Shown in pieces: positions 35,656 through 44,047 of a DNA stretch of 64,000 nucleotides (the first letter of the stretch is position 1; every line of letters begins with the position of its first letter). The translations under genes and the position numbers were made by a program. This stretch comes from Thiolinea disciformis DSM 14473. Its GTDB lineage: Bacteria > Pseudomonadota > Gammaproteobacteria > Thiotrichales > Thiotrichaceae. Location: NCBI RefSeq assembly GCF_000371925.1, contig NZ_AQVE01000013.1:1-64000 (forward strand). Reading direction: 5' to 3'. A model generated the notes under the pieces. The model had not been told where the DNA came from and did no database searches. It saw only the letters and a list, made by a program, of their open reading frames with translations.

Positions 35656-36258
35656 TTAGGTGTTCGCGCGGCGTTGCCATAAATAATAGCCGCCAATCAA
35701 CAAGGCGACGCTCGCTAAAATGGCAGCAGTTAGATAAGGTAAATTTTCTTTAATCAACTGTTCATTGCCACCAATAAAATAGCCCATCAAAATCAAAATC
35801 AGCGACCATAGCGCGCCACCCAAGCACGTGTAGAAACTAAATTTGGCAAAGTTCATCCGTGCCAGTCCCGCTGGAATCGAAATCAAATGGCGGATACCTA
35901 ACACTAAACGTCCTGTAAAGGTTGAAATAGCGCCATGTTTCGCGAAGAACTCATCCGTTTTATGCAGCAACGCCGGGCGCACGAAAAAGTATTTACCGTA
36001 TTTTTCTAAAAAGGGGCGACCCACCCAGAGCGCTAGCACATAGTTAATACTCGCACCCAGCCAAGTGCCTGTGGTAGCAGTCAGTAAAATTAGCCAGATA
36101 TTCATTTCGCCTTGGTGCGCCAAGTAGCCAGCAGGAATTAATACCAATTCGCTGGGAACGGGTAAAACGGTCGATTCCATCGCCATCAAAATAAAAATGC
36201 CGGGGTAGCCCCAAACGCCTACCGTGTTCAGTAGCCAGTTTACCAAATCATGTAACAT
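35656..36258 (-). CDS. DedA-family membrane protein
   Basis: The 200-residue integral membrane protein is of the DedA (SNARE-associated/VTT) family. It has the N-terminal 'WGYPGIFILMAMESTVLPVPSELVLIPAGYLAHQGEMN' with the conserved Glu and Pro residues, 'GRLVLGIRHLISIPAGLARMNFAKFSFYTCLGGALWS' carrying the essential Arg pair, and a final helix at about 170-192. DedA proteins act in lipid flipping and envelope homeostasis. It stands alone. Confidence 0.9.
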   Translation of the reverse strand: MLHDLVNWLLNTVGVWGYPGIFILMAMESTVLPVPSELVLIPAGYLAHQGEMNIWLILLTATTGTWLGASINYVLALWVGRPFLEKYGKYFFVRPALLHKTDEFFAKHGAISTFTGRLVLGIRHLISIPAGLARMNFAKFSFYTCLGGALWSLILILMGYFIGGNEQLIKENLPYLTAAILASVALLIGGYYLWQRRANT

Positions 36259-36503
36259 AAAAATCCTTGTGTCGTTATACGCTTTGCGCTACGCCAGTTA
36301 GCTTGGACGCAGTGTATAACAGGTTTTAGCAGGCTTGAGTAGAATTTTGCAGCCTCATTAGATTTTTCTTGAGCTAGCTATAAAAAAATTTCAGGAAAGA
36401 TATGTTACATTTTGTATAAAAAAAGACTAAATATAGTTTAAGATGAATGCTAGATGAATGAACCATGCTTTAGGTTAATGCAACCATTGCAAGGAGGCAA
36501 TTG

Positions 36504-36860
36504 ATGTTTCGTTCAATAAAAGTCCTATTAAATGCTACTGCCTTAGTTTGTCTATTAGCTCCCGCTGTGTATGCACAAGATCTGCGGGTGAATTTGGTAG
36601 CGACCATCGATAACGGTCCTGCCATGGAAAATGTTTCTTGGAAGCTGTATCGGGTTGATGATGCTGTGAGCAATAGCAAGACCGTACCTTCTGGAAAGCC
36701 TATAACTTCTGCCGACAATCATTCAACGCATGTACTGTTGCCAGCAGGCCGTTATCGGGCCGTGGCTACCTTAGTTTCAGACAAGAAAACGATTACTAAA
36801 GTGATGGACTTCCATGTCCGAACTTCCGATAGTCGTGTCGTTGTCCGTATGGATAAATAG
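36504..36860 (+). CDS. Small secreted protein of unknown function
   Basis: The 118-residue protein has a clear Sec signal peptide ('FRSIKVLLNATALVCLLAPAVYA', cut after residue 24). A short all-beta domain follows that starts 'QDLRVNLVATIDNGPAMENVSWKLYRVDD' and ends 'VMDFHVRTSDSRVVVRMDK'. The pattern of alternating hydrophobics resembles a single immunoglobulin-like or carboxypeptidase-regulatory-like beta sandwich, but I do not recognise a named family. AAGGAGG lies six bases before the ATG at 36504. The gene faces the end of the Liv-type ABC operon and shows no operon partner. Confidence 0.75.
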   Translation: MFRSIKVLLNATALVCLLAPAVYAQDLRVNLVATIDNGPAMENVSWKLYRVDDAVSNSKTVPSGKPITSADNHSTHVLLPAGRYRAVATLVSDKKTITKVMDFHVRTSDSRVVVRMDK

Positions 36861-36861
36861 T

Positions 36862-37569
36862 CTAGACGCCTAAATAGCTGGCTAATTTGGGATCGTTAGC
36901 GATAGCAGCGGCTTCGCCTTGCATGACGCTTAAACCTTTTTGTAGGACGAGTGCCCGGTCACTATTTGCTAAAACCTTATGATAGTTACGATCCACGATT
37001 AGGGTAGCAATGCCGCTGGCACGAATCTCGCCGATAACACGCCAGATTTCTTCGACGATTAATGGGGCTAGTCCTTCCGTGGCCTCATCCAGAATAATTA
37101 ATTCAGGATGCGTCATCAGGGCGCGTCCAATGGAGAGCATCTGTTGTTCGCCCCCCGATAATTGGCCACCCAGATTGCTAATACGCTCTTTTAGACGTGG
37201 GAAGGTTTGTAGTACTTTGTCATAGCTCCAGTCATTGCGACCAGTAGCGCTGGGGCGTGCTGCCATAACGAGATTTTCGTGTACGGTCAGATTAGGAAAT
37301 ACGCCGCGACCCTCGGGAACATACGCCACACCTAAACGCGCAATTTCGTGAGGTTTGGCCTTGGATTTATCTTGTCCAAATAATCTAATTTGTCCATCGC
37401 GCTGTTTGACATGGCCTAAAACCGTGCGAATCAGGGTACTCTTACCCATTCCATTCCGACCTAGCAAACCAATGGTTTCGCCCCGACTAATTTGCAAATC
37501 AATACCATGCAAGATATGGCTAGAACCATACCAAGCATGTAAGTTGGTGGCCTCAATAATATGACTCAT
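36862..37569 (-). CDS. livF: Branched-chain/aromatic-acid ABC transporter ATPase LivF-like
   Basis: The 235-residue LivF-type ATPase has Walker A 'GLLGRNGMGKSTLIR', the signature 'LSGGEQQMLSIGRALM', Walker B 'LIILDEATEGLAPLI' and the H-loop region 'TLIVDRNYHKVLANSDRALVL', where the usual His is Arg-Asn-Tyr-His. It is the last gene of the leftward transport and benzoate operon, one base after livG. With LivG it powers the LivHM permease. In box clusters such transporters import benzoate or related acids. Confidence 0.9.
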   Translation of the reverse strand: MSHIIEATNLHAWYGSSHILHGIDLQISRGETIGLLGRNGMGKSTLIRTVLGHVKQRDGQIRLFGQDKSKAKPHEIARLGVAYVPEGRGVFPNLTVHENLVMAARPSATGRNDWSYDKVLQTFPRLKERISNLGGQLSGGEQQMLSIGRALMTHPELIILDEATEGLAPLIVEEIWRVIGEIRASGIATLIVDRNYHKVLANSDRALVLQKGLSVMQGEAAAIANDPKLASYLGV

Positions 37570-37570
37570 A

Positions 37571-38329
37571 TCAGTGAGCTCCTAAATAAGCGGTCTGTAC
37601 ATCGGCATTGCTGCGAATCTGGTCGGGTGTATCGGAGGCAATAACGCTTCCATTAACCATAACCGTAATTTTATCGGCGATACGAAACACGGCATCCATA
37701 TCATGCTCCACCAATAAGATGGCATGATTGGCTTTGAGATTATTCAGCAATGCCAACATACGTTCAGTTTCCTCAGCGCCCATACCCGCCAAGGGTTCAT
37801 CGAGTAATAACACTTCGGGACGTGTGGCAAGACACATAGCAATCTCGAGCTGGCGTTTTTGACCGTGTGATAGTAATCCGGCAGGTCGATCGGTGGCCTC
37901 TGTTAAACCCGCTTGGGTAATAGCAGACTCAGCTGAGCTCACACTGATTTTACATTTCTGGGCGTTATTCCACCAAATCCAGGGTCGATGTACTTGGGCT
38001 TGCGCGGCTAGACGGCAATTTTCGAAAACAGTGAAATCAGGAAAAATCGTATTACGCTGATAGCTGCGCCCTAAACCATGACGTGCACGGCGGGGTTGTG
38101 ACCAACGCGTCGCATCTTTACCCAATAGCTCAATCTTTCCAGCCGTCGGAGTGATCTCACCGGAAAGGATATTAATGAGGGTTGATTTTCCTGCACCATT
38201 AGTGCCAATGACCGCATGAATCGTACCGCGCTCTAAGGCTATTGATACTTGGTTAATCGCCACCAAACCACCCCAACGCTGGGTAATATCACGGCCTTGT
38301 AAGAGAATGTCAGGGGTTGCTGTGGTCAT
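37571..38329 (-). CDS. livG: ABC transporter ATPase LivG-like
   Basis: The 252-residue LivG-type ATPase has Walker A 'GTNGAGKSTLINILSG', the signature 'LSHGQKRQLEIAMCLA' (an LSHGQ variant common in LivG), Walker B 'VLLLDEPLAGMGAEET' and the switch His in 'HAILLVEHDMDAVFRIAD'. It overlaps livM by four bases and precedes livF by one base. Confidence 0.92.
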   Translation of the reverse strand: MTTATPDILLQGRDITQRWGGLVAINQVSIALERGTIHAVIGTNGAGKSTLINILSGEITPTAGKIELLGKDATRWSQPRRARHGLGRSYQRNTIFPDFTVFENCRLAAQAQVHRPWIWWNNAQKCKISVSSAESAITQAGLTEATDRPAGLLSHGQKRQLEIAMCLATRPEVLLLDEPLAGMGAEETERMLALLNNLKANHAILLVEHDMDAVFRIADKITVMVNGSVIASDTPDQIRSNADVQTAYLGAH

Positions 38330-39321
38330 GACATTTTCTCCGTGATAATGCGTTTTTCACCGTATAAGCGTTTGTGTATCCAATCGGGTAGACCAATTAA
38401 GCCCTTGGGTAAGAGAGCTACACAGGCAATAATAGTGAGGCCGAGACCTAACTGCCAATGCTTGGCAAAACTGCCGAAGATAGCATCAGACTTGAAAAAC
38501 TCTTGCAGGAATATGAAGGCAAACGCACCAATTAATGCCCCTTCTAAATACCCTAGACCACCTAAGATAATCATGATGAGTAAAGCCCCCGATAAATGCC
38601 AGCTCATCATTTCTGGATTCACAAAGCCATCTTTCACCGCGAATAAGAAGCCCGCTAAACCTGCTATACCGCCGGATGTGATAAAAGCAGCAAGTTTATA
38701 AGGGTAGGTATAAAAACCTGAGGCAAGCATACGTTGCTCATTGATTTTGATACCCGCCAAAGCACGCCCAAAGTGAGAGCGCAGTAGAATGGCTAAGAAG
38801 ACGAAAGTCCACACTAAGAAGACTAGGGTGAAGTAATAAAGGGTATGGGGTTTACTTAAATCAATTGCACTATCGAGGCCGGGTTTAAAATACAGGTAAA
38901 TACCATCAGTACCGCCGCCGAGTGGGGTGTCATGAACCACATAATAAGCCATTTGGGCAAATGCGAGGGTGACCATAATAAAGTACACGCCTTTGGTGCG
39001 CAGGGATAAAGCCCCAACGAATAAGGCATATAAAGCGGCGGCGGCAACACACGCAGGCAAGAGCCATAACCAAGAGGCTGAGGCATCTTGGGGTGACAAT
39101 AACACCGCACCATAAGCGCCTATACCGAAAAAGGCAGCTTGACCGAAGCAGACTAAACCGACATTACCAACTAATAGTTCGAGGCTAAGGGCTAGAATGG
39201 CGTAGATCATGATTTTGGTCACGAAATCAACCCCATATTCGCCTGCGATCAGTGGATAGAGCGCTAATCCAGCGAAGAAAAGTAGTAGAAAAGCCAATCG
39301 GCCTTGTGAAATCGTATGCAT
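38326..39321 (-). CDS. livM: ABC transporter permease LivM-like
   Basis: The 331-residue permease of the LivM family has about nine hydrophobic segments. Family features include 'VGNVGLVCFGQAAFFGIGAYGAVLL', 'SHFGRALAGIKINEQRMLASGFYTYPYKLAAFITSGGIAGLAGFLFAV' (ATPase-contact loop) and 'ILGGLGYLEGALIGAFAFIFLQEFF'. It lies four bp after livH and overlaps livG by four bp. It forms the translocation pore with LivH. Confidence 0.92.
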   Translation of the reverse strand: MHTISQGRLAFLLLFFAGLALYPLIAGEYGVDFVTKIMIYAILALSLELLVGNVGLVCFGQAAFFGIGAYGAVLLSPQDASASWLWLLPACVAAAALYALFVGALSLRTKGVYFIMVTLAFAQMAYYVVHDTPLGGGTDGIYLYFKPGLDSAIDLSKPHTLYYFTLVFLVWTFVFLAILLRSHFGRALAGIKINEQRMLASGFYTYPYKLAAFITSGGIAGLAGFLFAVKDGFVNPEMMSWHLSGALLIMIILGGLGYLEGALIGAFAFIFLQEFFKSDAIFGSFAKHWQLGLGLTIIACVALLPKGLIGLPDWIHKRLYGEKRIITEKMS

Positions 39322-39324
39322 ATC

Positions 39325-40194
39325 TCATCCCGCCTTGAATAAGCCATTGGGTTTCCACAATAAAATGAGCGCCATTAACACATAGGCCAATACGCCAGAC
39401 GCTTCTGGTACTAAAACTTTGCCGAAGGTGTCCACAAAGCCAATTAATAGTGCTGCAAAGAAGGCGCCACGAATCGAGCCTATCCCACCAATAACCACCA
39501 CCACAAAGCAGATAATGAGGACTTGGTTGCCCATGCCGGGATAAACGGAGGAAATAGGAGCAGCTAACATGCCAGCTAATACCGCGATAGCTACACCAGC
39601 CGCGAAGACCACGCGATATAAAAATTGAATATCGATCCCTAAGGATTGCACCATTTCACGATTGACACTACCAGCACGAATCATCATACCTAGCCGAGTA
39701 CGCGAAAATACGTAATACATGCCGAGCGCTAATAGAATGCACATGCCTGAAACGAAGAGGCGATACACGGGATAAGTCATAATATCGCCAAGTGGCAAAG
39801 TGCCTGCCAATAACTCGGGTGGTTGTATGCCATGCACGTCATCACCAACCAAAATACTACGCAACTCTTCAAACACCAGAATAAGACCATAGGTCATTAA
39901 CACTTGTTGTAAGTGGTCACGGTCATACAGATAGCTGAAGAAAGCCCATTCCAAAACATAACCGAGCACTACCGCAAGGACGACGCCTAAGATGAGGGTG
40001 AGGTAGAAATTGCCGCCAACCATCGGTGCGAGGGCAAAGGCCATGTAAGCACCAATCATATAAAAGCTACCGTGTGCGAGATTGATCACGCCCATGATGC
40101 CGAAAATTAAGGTTAAGCCCATCGCGACTAGATACAGCAATAAACCATATTGTAGTGCATTGAGGCATTGAATCAGAAAGGTGGACAGATCCAT
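39325..40194 (-). CDS. livH: ABC transporter permease LivH-like
   Basis: The 289-residue LivH permease shows 'ALQYGLLLYLVAMGLTLIFGIMGVINLAHGSFYMIGAYMAF' at the N-terminus, 'GMMIRAGSVNREMVQSLGIDIQFLYRVVFAAGVAIAVLAGMLAAP' (ATPase-contact loop), and a C-terminal 'VVVIGGIGSIRGAFFAALLIGFVDTFGKVLVPE'. I start at the ATG at 40194, five bases after GGAGG; the longer TTG-started frame would begin inside an intergenic hairpin. Confidence 0.9.
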   Translation of the reverse strand: MDLSTFLIQCLNALQYGLLLYLVAMGLTLIFGIMGVINLAHGSFYMIGAYMAFALAPMVGGNFYLTLILGVVLAVVLGYVLEWAFFSYLYDRDHLQQVLMTYGLILVFEELRSILVGDDVHGIQPPELLAGTLPLGDIMTYPVYRLFVSGMCILLALGMYYVFSRTRLGMMIRAGSVNREMVQSLGIDIQFLYRVVFAAGVAIAVLAGMLAAPISSVYPGMGNQVLIICFVVVVIGGIGSIRGAFFAALLIGFVDTFGKVLVPEASGVLAYVLMALILLWKPNGLFKAG

Positions 40195-40205
40195 AAGCAC
40201 CTCCA

Positions 40206-40234
40206 ACAACGCTCTCTTCAATAGAAAGAGCGTT
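40206..40234 (-). terminator. Intercistronic hairpin between binding protein and permease genes
   Basis: CAACGCTCTTT and its near-perfect complement AAGAGAGCGTTG form a stem in the gap between the binding-protein and livH genes. There is no T-run, so it more likely stabilises the upstream message or attenuates than fully terminates. Confidence 0.6.
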
Positions 40235-40264
40235 GGGACTAATGAAGTAGCAGTGTGGAAAGGG

Positions 40265-41443
40265 TTATTTGAGTGGGCAGCCTGTTGCAGGATCAGCTAA
40301 TGCTTTACTAGCGACTTCTACGACCACATTTTCTTTGCCTTTGGCTTCACGCAAATAAATGTCTTGCACCGGATTGTGGGCTTTGGAAATAGTAAATTTA
40401 CCGCGCGGGCTATCAATTTCAGCTTTTTCAATCGCAGCAGCAAGCTCTGCTTGTTTGCTGACATCGCCATTAGTCGCGGCTAAGCCAATGCCTAGCATTT
40501 GCGCAGCATCGTAGCCTTGTACGGCATACACATCGGGAACCATGTCTTTGTAAGCTGTTTCATACGCGCTACGGAAGGCTTTATCTTTGGGATTATCCAG
40601 TTTATCCGCATAATGTAAGGCCGTTTGCAAACCTTCTGCATCACCGCCTTGAGCCTCTAAAGTCCCATCAGTTAAGAAACCTGCACCATAGAGAGGAATC
40701 TTGTCCATTAGGCCTGCTGCTTTGTAATCCTTAACAAATTTTACGGCGCCACCACCCGCAAAAAAGGTGTAGACTGCATCGGGTTTAAGTGCAGCAATTT
40801 CAGTTAAGAGCGCTTGGAATTCGACATTGGGAAAGGGTAGATTCAAATCTTTAATGACTTCGCCGCCGTTCTTCGTAAATGAATCCTTGAAGCCTTTGAT
40901 GGACTCATCACCAGCCGCATACTTCCACGTAATCGTAACCGCTTTTTTAATACCTTTTTTCGCCATCACTTCACCCATGGCATAACCGGGCTGCCAGTTG
41001 GAGAACGAGCTACGGAAAATATTCGGCGCGCACATAGGACCCGTAATGGCTTGTGCACCTGCATTCGGTACGAATAATAAGGTCTTGGTTTCTTTGGCAA
41101 CTTTTGCCATCGCGGCAGCAACACCGGAGTGAACCGTGCCTACCACAACATCTACTTTGTCGCTTTTGATTAGTTTATTAATATTATCGGTGGCTTTGGC
41201 AGGGTCTGACTCATCATCTACTTTGACGTATTCAATAGTACGACCCCCTAGCTTGCCGCCTTGTTCGCTCACATAGAGTTTGAATCCATTTTCAATAGCA
41301 TTGCCTAAGGCGGTATACGTTCCGGTAGCGGGTAACATGAAGCCGACTTTGATGGGTTTGTTATCTTCAGCATAAGCGGAAAGAGAAGCGCCCAGTAAAG
41401 CAGACGCCAATAAGGCGACACGAAACATTTGCTTGTATTTCAT
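40265..41443 (-). CDS. livK: Branched-chain/aromatic-acid ABC substrate-binding protein (LivK-like)
   Basis: The 392-residue periplasmic protein has a Sec signal ('MFRVALLASALLGASLSAYA', cut near residue 25) and a type I periplasmic-binding fold. It shows 'IKVGFMLPATGTYTALGNAIENGFKLYV', 'DVVVGTVHSGVAAAMAKVAKETKTLLFVPNAG', and the C-terminal 'YAVQGYDAAQMLGIGLAATNGD'. Orthologues in box benzoate clusters are annotated as benzoate-binding proteins. Its place upstream of livHMGF and next to benzoate-CoA ligase supports this. The Shine-Dalgarno is GGAGGAG before the ATG. Confidence 0.9.
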   Translation of the reverse strand: MKYKQMFRVALLASALLGASLSAYAEDNKPIKVGFMLPATGTYTALGNAIENGFKLYVSEQGGKLGGRTIEYVKVDDESDPAKATDNINKLIKSDKVDVVVGTVHSGVAAAMAKVAKETKTLLFVPNAGAQAITGPMCAPNIFRSSFSNWQPGYAMGEVMAKKGIKKAVTITWKYAAGDESIKGFKDSFTKNGGEVIKDLNLPFPNVEFQALLTEIAALKPDAVYTFFAGGGAVKFVKDYKAAGLMDKIPLYGAGFLTDGTLEAQGGDAEGLQTALHYADKLDNPKDKAFRSAYETAYKDMVPDVYAVQGYDAAQMLGIGLAATNGDVSKQAELAAAIEKAEIDSPRGKFTISKAHNPVQDIYLREAKGKENVVVEVASKALADPATGCPLK

Positions 41444-41464
41444 AAATGATTCTCCTCCAGAATC

Positions 41465-42265
41465 TTAATGTATAAAGTCACGGATTATAGCAATCAGTGT
41501 TTCTTGCTGATCACGGTGTGGTGAGTGCCCGCAATCCGGCAGTTCTACCACTTTTGTGTGCGGTAGACGACGGCTAATACCGTGAATTTGCTCCAAAGTC
41601 CCATATTCATCCTCTGCGCCTTGTATCGCTAAGATAGGGCAGGAAATGGTGTCTAGGTTTTTTTCAATCGACCAAGCCCGAAAGTCAGCGCTTAACCAAA
41701 TCGTATTCCAAGCCCAAAACGCAGCGTCAGGATTGTCATGATAACGGGCTAATTTGCTGGGCAAATCCGTCGTCAAATAAGCGGTTTTGGCTTGCTCAAT
41801 ACTTTGTATCGTCAAATCCTCTACAAAAATATGCGGTGCTAACACCACAATACCTTGGAGCTGATGTGAAAACTCAGCAGCATACAGTAGCGCAATCGAG
41901 CCACCGTCACTATGCCCCAATAGCCATAATGCCTGTTCCATAGGATTAATGTTTAGTGCCTGCAGTAAGGCCGGTAACACCTCATAGGCTTGGCGATGCA
42001 TAAAATCAGGCTGCCAGTTTTCGTCTACAGCTCGCTGTGTCGATTTGCCATAAGTGGGGCGCGAATACACAAGGCCGCGTGCACCGAGCGCTTGGCAAAG
42101 TTTCTGTGGGAAATCGCGCCACATGGATAATGAGCCTAAACCCTCATGCAAGAAAATAATCAGTGGGGCTCTGCGCTGGTGATCGCCAATCCACTGATAT
42201 TCAATATTCACAGCCTGCTCACGCCAAGCAATAGTGGCAAACATAGGCAAGGACTTTGAGGTCAT
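41465..42265 (-). CDS. Alpha/beta-fold hydrolase in the benzoate operon
   Basis: The 266-residue alpha/beta hydrolase has the oxyanion region 'LIIFLHEGLGSLSMWRDFPQ', nucleophile elbow 'LLGHSDGGSIALLYAAE' (Ser within GHSDG), acid in 'ILAIQGAEDEYGTLEQI' and catalytic His in 'VVELPDCGHSPHRDQ'. Homologues occur in box clusters, where a thioesterase or lactonase role is suspected. The gene lies between benzoate-CoA ligase and the binding protein. The exact substrate is unknown. Confidence 0.85.
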   Translation of the reverse strand: MTSKSLPMFATIAWREQAVNIEYQWIGDHQRRAPLIIFLHEGLGSLSMWRDFPQKLCQALGARGLVYSRPTYGKSTQRAVDENWQPDFMHRQAYEVLPALLQALNINPMEQALWLLGHSDGGSIALLYAAEFSHQLQGIVVLAPHIFVEDLTIQSIEQAKTAYLTTDLPSKLARYHDNPDAAFWAWNTIWLSADFRAWSIEKNLDTISCPILAIQGAEDEYGTLEQIHGISRRLPHTKVVELPDCGHSPHRDQQETLIAIIRDFIH

Positions 42266-42437
42266 GCCACGTCCTTGCTGTAAGGTGATTCTAAATTTTT
42301 ACCCTGTTTATCAAGGGGGTACATCAGTATCACTCCGTATTGAGTGTGCCAAGCAATAGGGGCAGTTTAAAGTGCTCTAAGCCAGTGCAATATACAATTC
42401 TTCAGAAATTGCTATGCACTTTTTCTAGACTAGCCAT

Positions 42438-44003
42438 TTATGCCTTATTTTCTTGCTCACGCAGTTTAAAACGCTGAATTTTACCAGTCGCGGTTTTGGG
42501 TAATTCTTTAGTAAATTCAATAAAGCGTGGATATTTGTAAGGGGCAAGTCGATCCTTAACAAAGGCTTTTAACTCCTCCTCAGTCGCGTGTTGGGTTTCT
42601 TTTAGCACCACAAAAGCTTTGGTTTTCACTAAACCATCCTGATCGGTTTTGCCAATCACTGCCGCTTCCAGTACCGCAGGGTGCTGAACCAAGGTTGCTT
42701 CTACTTCAAAAGGTGAGACATAAATACCGCTGACTTTGAGCATGTCATCACTACGTCCCGCATAGGTGTAAGTGCCATCAGGATTGCGGATGTATTTATC
42801 ACCACTTTTAGTCCAGCCGCCTTGGAAGGTGTCACGTGTTTTTTCGCGATTATTCCAATACATTGTCGCAGCACTGGGGCCTTTGATATATAAATCGCCT
42901 GCTTCGCCATCAGCGGCGGGCAAGCCTTGCTCATCACGTAGCTCGACTTCATAGCCTGCTACCGGCCAGCCGGTTGTGCCATAACGTACTTTGCCGGGGA
43001 GATTAGATAAGAAAATGTGTAACATCTCGGTTGAGCCAATCCCATCAATAATTTCTACGCCAAAATGTGCCGTAAAGCGCTCACCAATATCCGCAGGCAA
43101 AGCTTCGCCCGCCGAGGAAGCTAAACGTAAGGCCACTTGCTCTTTGCTCGGTAAGTCGGCTGCAGCGAGCATTCCGGCAAAACCGGTCGGTGCGCCAAAA
43201 AATACAGTGGGTTTTTGTTCTGTCCAGCGTTTGAAAACCGCCGCAGGTGTAGGGCGTTCCGCCATTAAAAGGGTGGTAGCTCCCACACTGAGTGGAAAAC
43301 TTAAGCCATTGCCTAGACCATAGGCAAAGAATAGTTTAGCGGCAGAAAAGCAAATATCCGCTTCACGAATCCCAAGACAGCGTGAGCCATATAATTCTGC
43401 TGTCCAATAAGGATTGGCATGGGTATGAACTGTTCCTTTAGGGCGTCCAGTCGAGCCGGAGGAATAAAGCCAAAAACCGTGGTCATCGCCACAAGTGGGT
43501 GCAGGTTTACTGGCTGGGGTATGCATTTGCAGGAATGATTCAAAGGCGATTTCGGAGGGATGCAAGGGCGCAGCCGGATGCGAGACGATCACCTTATTCA
43601 CTTCATGATCGGATTTGGTCATGGCAGCGGTCAAGGTAGGGAGCAAAGCACCTGAAACCAAGGCCACTTGGGCACGCGAATGCTCCAACATATAAGCATA
43701 GTCATCAGCAGTTAGCAGCGTATTGACGGCGACAGGCACTAAGCCTGCATACATCGCCCCCAGAAAACTTACGGGCCAATCATTGCAATCATGCATCAAC
43801 AATAACACACGCTCTTCGCGTTTTAGACCTAGGCTACGTAAGCCACTGGCGAGCCGGCGCACGCGCTCAAATAACTGGTCATAAGTCAGCGTGCCATAAT
43901 CATCGATATACGCGAGTTTCGTACCACGCTCGCCATTACGGTTTATTAAATACTGGGCGAAATTAAAGCCAGCGCCGGGGCTAGGAATATCCTCAATGCT
44001 CAT
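42438..44003 (-). CDS. bclA: Benzoate-CoA ligase
   Basis: The 521-residue adenylate-forming enzyme closely resembles benzoate-CoA ligases. The phosphate-binding motif is 'YSSGSTGRPKGTVHTH', followed by 'GIGSTEMLHIFLSNLPGKVRYGTTGWPVAGYEVELRDEQG', 'SGDKYIRNPDGTYTYAGRSDDMLKVSGIYVSPFEVE' and the C-terminal catalytic Lys in 'LPKTATGKIQRFKLRE'. It converts benzoate, ATP and CoA to benzoyl-CoA, the first step of the box pathway. A GGAGGAG Shine-Dalgarno precedes the ATG at 44003. It is transcribed after boxD. Confidence 0.93.
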   Translation of the reverse strand: MSIEDIPSPGAGFNFAQYLINRNGERGTKLAYIDDYGTLTYDQLFERVRRLASGLRSLGLKREERVLLLMHDCNDWPVSFLGAMYAGLVPVAVNTLLTADDYAYMLEHSRAQVALVSGALLPTLTAAMTKSDHEVNKVIVSHPAAPLHPSEIAFESFLQMHTPASKPAPTCGDDHGFWLYSSGSTGRPKGTVHTHANPYWTAELYGSRCLGIREADICFSAAKLFFAYGLGNGLSFPLSVGATTLLMAERPTPAAVFKRWTEQKPTVFFGAPTGFAGMLAAADLPSKEQVALRLASSAGEALPADIGERFTAHFGVEIIDGIGSTEMLHIFLSNLPGKVRYGTTGWPVAGYEVELRDEQGLPAADGEAGDLYIKGPSAATMYWNNREKTRDTFQGGWTKSGDKYIRNPDGTYTYAGRSDDMLKVSGIYVSPFEVEATLVQHPAVLEAAVIGKTDQDGLVKTKAFVVLKETQHATEEELKAFVKDRLAPYKYPRFIEFTKELPKTATGKIQRFKLREQENKA

Positions 44004-44047
44004 CGCATCTCCTCCATTACGATAGGTTAAACTCGCCGCAGCGATGC